NCBI GenBank assembly: GCA_013397455.1
Contig: VYZB01000173.1
Location: forward strand, 62,001-126,000
DNA length: 64,000 bases
From: Crotophaga sulcirostris
Taxonomy: Eukaryota > Chordata > Aves > Cuculiformes > Crotophagidae
Direction of reading: 5' to 3'
Both the position numbers and the translations under genes were made by a program. The notes under the pieces are model-generated. The model did no database searches and was not told where the DNA came from. It saw only the letters and a program-made list of their open reading frames with translations. Shown one piece after another: positions 38,001 to 50,000 of this stretch; the first letter of the stretch is position 1; each line of letters begins with the position of its first letter.

Positions 38001-41000
38001 CCCATAATCACGCAGCCACTGAAAGTGCAGAGCAGCTCTCGGGAGCCACAGTCCAAGCTGCAGTGGCAGAACCTGACTGCATTTACCTCCCTCCAGGAAT
38101 TTCTGCATCCCTCTTCGCAGGGATTCTTGTTGAGGCTCCATAAAAAGCATTTCCCCTTCTGGTGACTTTTTGTGCCTTATACTTCCATTAAGATTTCTTT
38201 TTCTCCGTTTTTCTTCTGTACCTAAATGGATTTTTGAATGCAAGCAGTAGGGGACACTGTGGGAAAGCGAAACCCGGCAGCTGTACCTGCAGGACTGTGA
38301 CTAAAGCAGAACATCAAGGCAAAGTCACTCTGCAAATCTTTTCTAATGGTAAAGTTTGTTATTTCCGTTGCTAAGGGAAACAGAGGAGAAAAAGGAGATG
38401 GAAACCACCGAACACTGCCCATGGAGCGGCAGCTCTACCTCACAGCGTTTCTGACCCGTGCTCATCACAATTTAGAGGAAAACCACAGTTATTTAAGCCA
38501 AGAACTTTTTAAGAAAGATTATTCTCCCCATCTGCCTGCTTCCGTCCTGCCTCACTGCGTGGCTCATTCCATCTGCTGTCCTGGCAGCGCAGACATGGCT
38601 GGGTGGTGGAAACAGGGATGTTTCCCACCGTCAGCCCCATGCCCACCCCAAACTCTTGTTTAACCTCTGGCACAACCCTTTTTCTACCAGCACCCTGTGA
38701 CATTCCCTGTCTCCCACCTCTCCTCTTCCTAGTCCCCTTCCTGGTGCAAAGGAGGTGATGGTAGCTCTAAAGGAGGGATAGGTCAACCTCAGCCCCCATG
38801 GGGCGGAGGCCATCGTGGCTCTAACACGGTCTGGGAGTGGAGCCACAGTCAGTCCTTGAGCATCATGTGAGACCTTAAACACAAACCTTGCAAGATTTGC
38901 AATAACCCCGCCAGGACTGCAGGAAAAGCTGGCAGCATCCCCACCAAGGCTTCAACCACATTTCGTTTCATGGGACAACTCACAGCAGGACTTATAGCCC
39001 CACCAAGTGATTCTGTGCCCCTCAATGGCTCGGTGATGCCTGAGATGCTTGGCTCAGACTGAGCTTTGGGAAGGTGGTTGCCACACTGGGATCTGTATCC
39101 CAGGGCATCCTTGGCAGTGAGCAGGAACATCCTGAGAAGTGCAACAGCAACTGCAAACGATAAAATATCATGAGTCGGACCTTCAGCACCCTGTACAACC
39201 CTGGAGATCCCTTTCTGAAGTGCTCTATATGATTTTAAGAGCTATTTCTAGGAGATCCCGGGTGGTGTGAGGGTCCCGCGTGCGAGCTGGGGAGAAGCTA
39301 GAGAAGAACAGAAAGAGAAATCACCAGACTCCTGAAGCTAGAGCTTTATGGAGGACCCCAAATGTTCAAAGCCTGATTCAAAACCAAGAGGCTCTGTAAG
39401 GGTGGAATCGGCTCCCTGGCTCACATGGTTTCCAAATTGTTAATTAGCAGCTCCATGCGCATGAGAGTTGGACTTCTGGTTTGTAAAGTGTTTTTCTTGT
39501 AAAATTTACAACATGTCTGGCCCCAGCAAAGTCTGCGGTGAGAAATTTCCAGCCGGTGCAGCCCCCCACGCTCCCCCCAGCATGAAAGCTTAGATACTGC
39601 ACGCCGTGATGCTCAAGCACGCAGGAGCCAAGCTGCACTAACAACCACGCTGGTTAACTCATTACTCTGTAAAGTGATACGGTGGCAAAGGGAGGCAAAA
39701 AAGAGTCCAGAAGATCTGGGCTGCATCCAGGGAAGGGTCACGTCACAGGGTGGGAAGGTGATAGTTCCTCTCTCTGTGGATCCAGGGAGACCCAGGCCCA
39801 AACACCGTATGGAGAGCTGCAATGTTCAGGATGGGAGGGATTCACCTGGTATTGAGCTCTGCTTTTACCAGCTCTGAGCGTGCAAAACAGGAGAGCCAGA
39901 GCTTGAGCCATCCAGAAAGAAAACCAGGAGAGATGCACACATTGCTTTAAGGTGAGCACGCACATACTGGGTTCATCGCTAGGGTTTACATCTCCACCGA
40001 GCACAAAGACAGCCGGCAGCCGATCCTGCACCCACAACACAGGTCCCTGGGCTGTTGTCACCATCAAGGTGGGCATGGACTCCCACATTTGCCTCCTGGC
40101 CTCCAAAAGCTGGGGCTGCAGTTCCCCTGGTGCCACGCAAGGCCTGGGTCTTACCCGTGCTGGGATTACTGGGGAACCAGTGCCCCACACAGCCTGCTGC
40201 TGCAAGTTGCCAGTTGGAACAAGTCAAACCATGCCCCCAGCTGCACAACTCACTGCCCAGTCCTGAGCAGAGCATCCCTGGGGCACTGCAGCTCACCATG
40301 GACATGAACATGGTTCTCTCCTTTATCTTTTGAGAGTTTTCTTTCTTTTTTAGCATAGAAAACTAACAAACCAAATACAAAACACCTCATCATCATCCCA
40401 ACTGAAATACTTGAGAAAGGCAGCTTGAGCAGACATTAAGTCTCCTAGAGCCATGCTACCTTCCCCACAAAGCTGAAGCCTTTCTGTGTTCATGAACAGA
40501 CTGTGCAGCCCCACAGAAATGCAACAGGCACAGCTCTCCAGACCATCTTTAACACTCCTTACAGTACTGCTACCAGCACTCAAGACCTCCGAAAATCAGC
40601 TTTTAGGTAGAACACAGTGAGCCAAGACCTCCAAAAATCAGCTTTTAGGTAGAACACAGTGAACCAAGAAGGAGGACCTGGGATGAGGCTTTAAGACCCC
40701 ATGAGCTTTTGTTTCCTGATGGGCTTCAGCTGTGTGTGGTGCTCAGGTAGCTGCTTCACCCCTGGCTTTCTGTGCCAGCCTCGCTGCGTATGCTGCTTGA
40801 GGATGGGGGTTTGCTCCATCTCCCCACCTGCACATGGTCCAGCATGAGGAGCTGAGCATCCCTTCACGCCCTGGGGTACCACCACCTCCTGGGAGCAACA
40901 CTGCCCTGAGACTTCTCTACAACTCTTTATATTCTCTGACCTCTCCATTTACCATAAACATTGCATTCGCACCTTGAAGACATTAACTTGCATACAGAAG

Positions 41001-44000
41001 TATTTAATAACCTTACAGAATTTAAACCCAAATCACCGCTAAGTCAGGCAAGCAGACGCAGTAGTGACAAAACTCTGCAGAGATAACAAAGGAGAAGAGA
41101 ATCAAATCATTGCAAAAAATACATATAAAACCCACCCGGCGCTACAGGGAACACGTTCCCAACTGAAACAATAATAATAAGAACCCTTTTCCTCTAGCTT
41201 TAATTGGTCATTTAATGAAAAAGGACTGCGGATTAGTGTGCCATTTTATTGAATCTCGGTCCTGGCACAGGCGCACAGGAGGAGGTAAGTATGAGATGCA
41301 CATGTGGAAACAGCTGGAAACTTGGCAGGGGAGCCCAGCGTTATTATTTCACATGGTTGGGAGCCCTGCACAGTTTCACAGCGGTGTCGGTGTGCAAGGG
41401 TGGATGACAGAGGGATAAGGGAGGTTTAAGTTTCCCATGCTGTGTCATAAGGAGCATTTTTCACGTCACAGCCTCCCCTCTTTGGAGATGTAAAGTGGTA
41501 GCTCCACCATCCTGCATGTTTTCACCCAATATTCATATTGCTGTTTACACGGCTGTTTGCACTTCAGTAGCCGAGCACCTTCAACTGTTGCTGTTTAGGG
41601 AACCTGAGCTGTCAGCTGCAGAAATAATCCACCTCCCACAGAAAAGAGGGCAGAACTAATGCAATCCTTTGCTTTTTTACAATATTCCAGCTCACCAAGG
41701 TTAGCTTCCATCCCGCTCCCCAAGCGACTTAACCAAGGAAGGTCAAAGGCTACATCAGGTCACATCACTTCTCATTATCTCCAATAACCACATCCCCTTC
41801 TTTCCAGTAGTTTCCCAACAAGTCAAGCTGTTTCTCTGCAGGTCTGGCTCAAGGGATAGTGTTTCAGCGGGGCAGTTTCTCAAGCCTCACTAAAAGCCAA
41901 CCTTTTGCCCATCCTATTAGAAAATGCCTGGGAAAGCAGCCGGACCCTGGAGGAGGTGGGTGCAGCACAGAGAGCTACAGGTCCAAGGCTGAGGAATAAA
42001 AGGCTGCATGAGAGAGCAGAGCAAGACTTTGGGAACTGGCTCTTAGATCTTGCCTATATGGGGAAATTGTGCACCTGGCACAGCTCCCGTATCACCTCTT
42101 TAGCCGGAAAGAAAAGTCACTTTGTTCCACAATACAGGGACACACAATGGCCACTGTAGACAATCATTCCCTGCACAGACAAGGTCTCACTCTGTATTTA
42201 TACAGCCCGTGGCGTGATAGGTTATCAGGCTTATTTGGGTTTCTGGGTGCTTCCATCACAACATTGCTACTAGAGGTTAGTTTGCCCCTCATTCAGCCTG
42301 TGGTTTGTCTAAATGCAGTGTGGGGGTTTGCAATAATTCAGATTAATGGGGACACAACTGATCGCAGTTAAAAGAGGAAAATAAAGTTCTTCCATGCTGA
42401 ACATGGACCAAAATGTGTGAATGCTGCAATGGAAAATGGAAGTGAATTGAGGCCTGTATTTTTAGAAGGGGAAAGAAAGGAAATGTAAAAGGTTGTGCTT
42501 AGTGTGCTGCTCATGAGGTTTAGGTTTTATTATGTTTCACACACCACCTCCTCCATTCTGCTGCCATGCAGCTTTTTCCTGTGAGCACCTTCTGGCTGGA
42601 AGACTCAGATAACAGAGGCTTGAATAAAATATTTTGCAAAAATATTAATCTGCCTTCTCTATAAATAGGGTTCCTTCTCCTCAGCTCTCTCAGCCTGTGT
42701 GCGATAACGTGAATGCTCCATCACAACTCCCTGCTACAACTCAGGGGAGATCCTCAGAGCATCAACCCTGTTGCTGATGTTTCCCTCTTCTCTCAGGAAG
42801 GCAGCTGAAGCGTATCTACAAACTTGCCCATTGTACCCATAAACACACATTTCTTCTCAGTGCATCGCAAATTCTGCTCTGAGGTTCTTTGCTGACAGTC
42901 CTGTAGGACAAAGCCACAGGGCCCACCAACCTGAGCAGCTTCTGTGTCAGTCCCAGCATTCAGAGACTTCTGGAGCTGCTTCAAGGTGCAGTGCACTGAG
43001 ATACTGGGCTTTAAAAAACAATATGAAGACGGCATTAGCTTTATTATTATTTGGTAAACACCAAGAGCGTGTTGGCCAAATGCAGTCCCTGAGCAGAATA
43101 AATAACCTTCATGCCACAGTAAGGAGAATAGAGCCTTCTCTTTGATTTCCCTTTATTCAGAGCACTGAAGGCTTTCCACTGCTGCCCCTGGTGAAGAACA
43201 AATCTTTGGGACGATAAACAACTGGCTTTTGCAAAGCCCAAGACATCCTGCTACCAGGAAAAGCAAGCGACTCGAAGCCCCAAAACTATGAGCAGAATTT
43301 TGTTTTCTGGTTGCTGTTTCTTAACGATGTTGAATCCACCCACAGCCTGCCAAAAATCTGCCTGTAATGCTCTCTGTACCAGCAGCACAGCACGGCTCTG
43401 TTCTGTGTTGCGGTGCCTGGGCTCCTTCTACGAATGCCCACCACAATCAAGAAGCCTAGTAATTATAGGACCACTGCCATCAGTAGCTGGAGGACAAAGC
43501 TTTAACAATTTGTCTCCAACTCCTGTAAAAACAGGATGTCTTTGCATTAATTCAATCAAGTTTGAAGGGGTGAAAGTTGTTCCTAATACTTAACCTGAAT
43601 TTTCCTGAGATTAAATCATATTCTGCAGTTTCATCCATTATTTCCTCCCTTCTCCATGGGGACACGGAAACCAGATTGCTGCTTTCCCCTTTGCAGTAGA
43701 TGAGATCTTAGAAAAAAATGTTTTCCCATGAGGGTGCAGGAGGCACTGGTGCAGGTTACCCAGAGAAGTCGTGGCTGCCCCATCTCTTGAGGTGTTCAAG
43801 GCCAGGTTGGACAGGGCTTTGAGTATCCTGATGCAGTGGGAGGTGTCCCTGCCCGTGGGGGTTGGAAAAGGATGGGCTTTTAGGTCCCTTCCAACCCAAA
43901 ACTTTCTACAATTCTATGATTCACCCATTTCAAACGTGTTTTGACATCCAGATGCCAATGCAGTTTGCTCTGCAGCCATGGGACAAGGGCTGTGCACGGC

Positions 44001-47000
44001 TGCTCTTCCTGTGGGTCCCTCTTCTGCACCCTTGCCAGTTGGCTGCATCTTTCCTGAACTGGGTGCTTGGCTGAGCGTAGTGGGAGGGTGACATCAAGCA
44101 CGCTGAATGCCTACTCATCTCTCATGGTATCATGATTGCCTTTTCCTAAATGTGCTCATCGTGGGATGCACTCTCAGCCCAAGAGAATTCCCCGGAGCAC
44201 AATGCTCTCCTGAGGTGGGTGATGGGTCCTGCCTGTGTGCAGCCCCGCGCATGCCTCTCCTGTTTGCTCAGACCAAAACCAGCAACACTGGTGGGTGTTT
44301 AGACCTTGTCCTCTGTTGTACTTGCAGCTTGGTGTCATCTGCAAATGCAACGAGCACATTGTGCCATTCTTTTCAATTAGCAGTAGCTCCTCTGCCTTAA
44401 GCTGGTTCAGATCTTGGTTGAAATTGCTTTGATGGAGGTAGGTGATCCAAAGCAACCGATCACAGCGACAAGCACCTGAATCACAGAATCACTGAGGTCA
44501 GAAAAGACCTCTAAGATCATTCAGTCCAACCCTCAGTGCAGCCCCACCATGCTGACTAAATGATGGACCAAAGTGTCATGTCTACATGGTTTTTGAACAC
44601 CTGCGGGGATGGAGACTCCACCATTGCCCTGGGTAGCCTCTGCCAGTGCTTCACCACTCTTTCAGTAAAGCAATTTTTCCCAAAATCCAATTTGAACCTC
44701 CCCTGGCGCAACTTGAGGCCATTTCCTCTTGTCCTACCACTTGTTACCTGGCAGAAGAGACCAGTATCCACCTCACTACAACCTCCTTTTAGGTAGTTAT
44801 AGAAGGCAATGAGGTCTCCCTTCAGCCTCCTGTTCTCCAGGCTAAACAATCCCAGTTCCCTCAGCTGCTTCTCATCAGACTTGTCCTCCAGACCATTCTC
44901 CAGCCTCGTTGCCCTCCTCTGGACGTGCTCCTGACCAACAGACGCATTGTTTTTGTTGCGAGCACCCCAGCCCACTTTGCACCCAGGTGAGCAGCCCACC
45001 AGCTGGGTGATGGAGCGCAGAGAGCTTGTGGTGGCTGGTGAGAACCAACTGAAAGAGCTTTCAAACATTCTGCCACACTGCTGCCAGGTCAGGGGAGTTT
45101 TTCCCCTTCTGCAGACGGGAAGAAGCAATGCAGACATGGTTCTGGAGGGGTTATGTCCCTGCCAGAACTAAATGAAGGGCTTCAATTCAGAGCTACAGCA
45201 CCCTCGGGATGTCGAGACATACAAAACAAAGAGGGGATTTAGAAAACAAGTGAAAAGGCATATTATATTTAGATAATAAAATTAACATCATGAAAATTGT
45301 TTCCTGGAAAATAATGCCACGTTACATTACATATAATTACGGCACTACTGGAAGGGTAATTAAGAGGCAGTCAACTAATAAATTGCAATTCAGAGGTGGA
45401 GCAGCACCTCGGCTCCTCCTGTCCTTGCGCCGGGGCCGTGCTGGCGGCTCCCCTGCCATGCCAGCCCGCACCAGGGATGCCAAGGGCCTGGCTCTCCCTT
45501 GCTCCAGTTCTTCAAAGCAAACCCTGCAGCTACAGCCAAGGTGGAAAGTTTCGCAGGAAACCCAGAGCAGAGGAAGGCGTCGTATGTCAAGCGGTGATGA
45601 GGTGCAAAGAGGAACCTGTCAGGAGCAGCACAAAGGGATGGTAAATACCTTCCTCCCAGCTCCCTGGCTTTTCTGCAGCCTGTCAGAGCTGTATGTGTGA
45701 GCTCCTTACCTGGCCACCACCAACGAGCTGCAAACCCAGCCCTGCAGCCGCCAGCTCGGGAAGCGCTGGGGCAGACGGCGAGCAGCGGCGGAGAAAGAAT
45801 CCAGAACTTCTGAAAACAAATTAACTCTAATCCAGAGGCTGAAGTAACTTGGTTTTATGGACTCCGTAAACTACTGTATGGGGTTTGCAAAACTTCCCTG
45901 GCTTCACAAACTTCTGGGGTTTCGCCTTCTGGTTTCTCACCCTTCCCGCAGCTCTGCGGGACTCAAGTCTAAACAACAGCAGAAGGATGGGGACTTCTCC
46001 CAGCTGTGGCAGGACAGCCAGCGTTCCCAGGGGTGACAGCTGGCACTCACCACACAGCTCACTGTCTTCAAACAAGCATTTGGCCACTCTAAATGGGATT
46101 TACTTCCACGCTTAAGCAGGTATTTAAATGCCTGAACATCCAGACTGGAAAGTGTTTGCTGCTGTGTCCAGGCTCCTTGCCTTCCCGTTATTGTCAACAT
46201 GACTCATTCCTGTTTTTCAGAGGTTTTTTTTTCTCCTTTCTGCACCTTTTGTTCTTATGTCTCCTAAGTAGGATCTGAAATTGCATTGTGGAGACCTGTG
46301 TGCACTGGGAGGCCATGGGGATGTCCCCAGCAGCAGGAGGGTAGGAGGGAGCGCTGCAGTGGCCGTGGGATGCACACACTGGGATGCTGGGAAGGGGCCA
46401 CAGACCCATCTCCAGCCAGTGCCACCACAGTGGGAAGGTGAGGGATGCTCTTCAGGGTTGATGTTGCTGCAAGGAGACCTGCAATGCTAATCACTGCTGA
46501 TTAGTTGCCAGGGCCGGATGCCTTGGCAGGCATGCACACCAGCAGTCCCCTGCACCTTGGCTAACAGAAACCTGGGGGAACCTTGCAGCAAATTAAACAC
46601 TTAATAAAGACACAAAGGAAGCCATGCTCTTCTCTTTTCCTCCTCCTCCCCAGACTGCTCCCATACATCCCCATCACCCAGCACCCACCTGGCTCTGCGC
46701 AGAGACAGCGCTGGGCTGGGACAGCACAGACTGCGCTCACCTGTGATGCCTCAGTATTTATTCCCTGTCCTCCTCTGTTTTTAAACCTGAGATCACTTTA
46801 TATTTTAAAGCCTTTGAGTTGTTCCTGCCCTGGAAACAAACAGCCTTTCTCTCATCTCAGAAACGTTTCTCCCCTCTGCAGACACAATCTCTGGTTGGAA
46901 GAGCTGGATTTCTTCTTCTCCGCAAAAAAACAAAGATTTAAACCAACAGCTCCCATTCAACCTCCTTCACCTTTGTGCAATGCTGGGCACTGATGCTGGC

Positions 47001-50000
47001 TTGAGATTTAACCATTGCTGTTGGCTTGCTGAGGGCTAAGCAACCCTAATGCAGATTAAATGAAATTCCAGCACACAAAAACTAGCGGGGTAAATATCAA
47101 ACCATAGCCAAAGAGCAATGGTTATGTCATCGCTGAGGAATCCAAAAGGCGCCTAAATGAAAATACCACAAAGAAAGCAAACAGAGACGTTTGGGGCAGG
47201 GGGGAAAGAGCGAGGGGAGAGGATATGCTGGGAGAGGATATCAGAACAAAGAGAAAAGCTCATGATAGACTGAGATGGGTTTGCCTCACGCCACTACTGC
47301 AAGCCCCAGCTTGTTAAAACCTGGTCCAAGTGCTCATGCTCACGCAAATGAGATTTTGCAGAATAGTCTAAAAGAGACACAAAAATCATTTTACAAGTTT
47401 TCCCCTCTCTTCTTTTTTTTTTAATTTGTGGTTCTCACTTGTTTGCTGATACCACGTGTAGGCAGGTGGCATGTGCTGATGGGAAGGAGGAATTGTTTTG
47501 CTGTGAGGGTGGGGAGGCACTGGCACAGGTTGCCCAGAGCAGTGGTGGCTGCCCCATCCCTGGAGGTGTTCAAGGCCAGGTTGGATGGGGCTTGGAGCCC
47601 CCTGATCCAGTGGGAGGTGTCCCTGCCCATGGCAGGGGTGTTGGAACGGGATGGGCTTTGAGGTCCCTTCCAACCCAAACCATTCCATGATTCTATGGTG
47701 TCCCCAAGGATGTCCTCAAGAGGGATGCAGGTTCAAGCTGGCCAGCAGAGTGGACAGCTGGGGATGCTGCCCGCCCTGGCAAGTCCCAGCACCCCGCAAG
47801 GCAGCCTCTACCCCATCATGCCGTTTCGCGAGGCAGGTGCCATCCAGGGGCTTTCTCAATGACTTTAACTCTTGTTATTGCTCAGAAACAATTAAAAAGC
47901 TTCACATAAAACTTCCAAGGGTTTCATTTTTCGCAGCAGACATCCTTTAGGAATACAACCTTTTTTCTTCTTTCTTTAAACATAACTAACTAAGCGGGGA
48001 CTTCAAATATTCCCTTATCCACCCCAACACATTGTAAATTCATATAAATTGTTTTTCCTGGTCCAGGGATGCCCATGTCTCAGGACACCCAAAGGCACAT
48101 ACCTGGAAGGCAGCGAACCACATAAGCCAGTCCAGGCGGTAGTGGTAGGGGGTTATAAAGCATGGCCTCCTCTTCAGGTCCCCAGGCTTGCATTTGAAGT
48201 CATACTCCTCCCATACAGCAGTGGGGTCATTGGGATCCAGGCTGGATGTCCCTTGAAGGACGACTTCTGTTCTCTCCTTGGTAATGCTGTAGGATGCAAC
48301 ATGATAATGTTATTTGTCTCAAGTCATGTAAAATGTTAGTTCATGAGAGTCAACGTGGCAACACGAGTCAATGGCCCTGTGCTACAGTTGGATTCTATGG
48401 GTCAAGCTATGAAGAACCTGTCTACCCAGCAGACTTTTCTCTCTCCAGCACCAAAGCAGATGGAAAACTCCAGGTTTCACATCCTTCCACGCTGCAGTTG
48501 TGTCAGTCCAGGGAGGGACTATGGCCCAAAAAGACAATTTGTATTGAAACTAGTGTGCTTGTCTTTCTAGATCAGAGCCTAACACTTGTCCAAGACATTG
48601 AGAGAATATAACAAGATCTCCCAATTCCCACATAAACATCTTCAACCTGCACCAGCTTCTCTCTTTATCCCATGTTTCTGAAGAAAACCTTCATTTCTCT
48701 TACTCTAATGAATCCCCATGATAGAAGAGCTCTCTGACTACAGGCTTCTGATGATATGAGAAAGCAGAGATGAGGATGGTCACAAAATGTAGCTCTATCC
48801 ATGAGGTTTTTAGCATGTACCATGTGTGAAAATACAGGCTTGTAGCTGGCATGTGTGGCTGCCCCAACAGCATGGCCACCGACAATTTCTGCAAGGGAAG
48901 TTTCACTGGTGACTGTGCACAGAAATCCGTCCTCCACATTTAGAAGGTCTGGCCCTGAGATCTCCAGCTGCAGGATCAGCAGAGCAGCTTCCAGCTGGGA
49001 CCACTCCAGTGTCCCTTTTGTGAGCTCAGCTCTCCCATAGCACCACTGGTCATGGGGTGCTGAGCTTGAGCCTTGGCCATGGCAAAGGGCAGAACACACT
49101 TGCCATGAGCCCGGGTTACCTGGCTGCAGGTGCTTGAGTCCTGGGGAGGTGGTTGGTCCCACATGGAGCACCTTCAGGAGGTGCTTTTGGGACACCATTA
49201 ACTGCTGCCTCTACGTGCCCCAACATTTCACCATCCTGGCTGGAAGACAGGGCTTGTGGAGCTATTACTCAGCAAGAGGAGGAGGGAATGTGTGAGCCAA
49301 TGCAAACCAGGCCAAGAAAAGCAGAAAATTAAAACAAAAAAGCCCCCCATATCCAGTTGATGTCCAGAAACTGGGTTAAAAAGCACCCCAGCTTTATGGT
49401 AGGTCACGGCAGCCTCTGCTGCTTGGCTGTGCTCCCTCTGCACAGCAAGGTGGGAGAGCAGTGGGGACGGCAAACTCTCCAGGCCACAGAAAACCCATGT
49501 GAAAACCCCACCATCAAGTTCTCAATGACCTGTCAGTGACACTCGCCTACACTGGAGAGCTGTTTTCCATAGCGAACACAGAACTGCGTAACCCTGCCTA
49601 TCAAAGCACTCCAGATCCCAACACTCTTTTAATTTTTAACTACTTTGGTCCTTCCTCCTCCAACCCAAGAAACCAAAAGCTTAGAAACACACAGCCTCCA
49701 CCTTCTCCCCTGATGGCTTCCAGTGATAGATGCTTACAACCCAAGGAAAGCTGTGTGTCTCAGCTTATAATTGTTACCTACATTTAATAGATTTCTGGAT
49801 TCTCTAGCCAAGTTCCGTATTATACGCTGGGCTGAGTTATGAGCCGTGGCCAGCTGCCCAATGGTTAGAAACACACTGTAAATCAGGGACACCAAATTAC
49901 TAATAAAAGTATGTTCCTACTGTGTGATTCAAAATATGTCAAGTTTCACATAATCGTATATTCATTATAAGCTGCAATCCTCTTTTTATTGGTTTACATA

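Larger units (their letters stand above)
36863..48102 (-). other. LMF1 intron between exons c and d
   Basis: An 11.2-kb intron. It carries CR1 copies at 37736-37955 (+), 43701-43922 (+), 44478-44935 (-) and 47481-47697 (+), and a 42-bp tandem duplication at 40581-40664. 41450-43680 is unique sequence with no recognisable gene. Reading frames of 60-140 codons here show no family resemblance. Confidence 0.9.

Noticed and set aside
41905..42380. Possible LTR-like block with a TATTTATACAG string and AATAAAG
   Set aside because: No terminal repeats, primer binding site or gag/pol sequence could be found.
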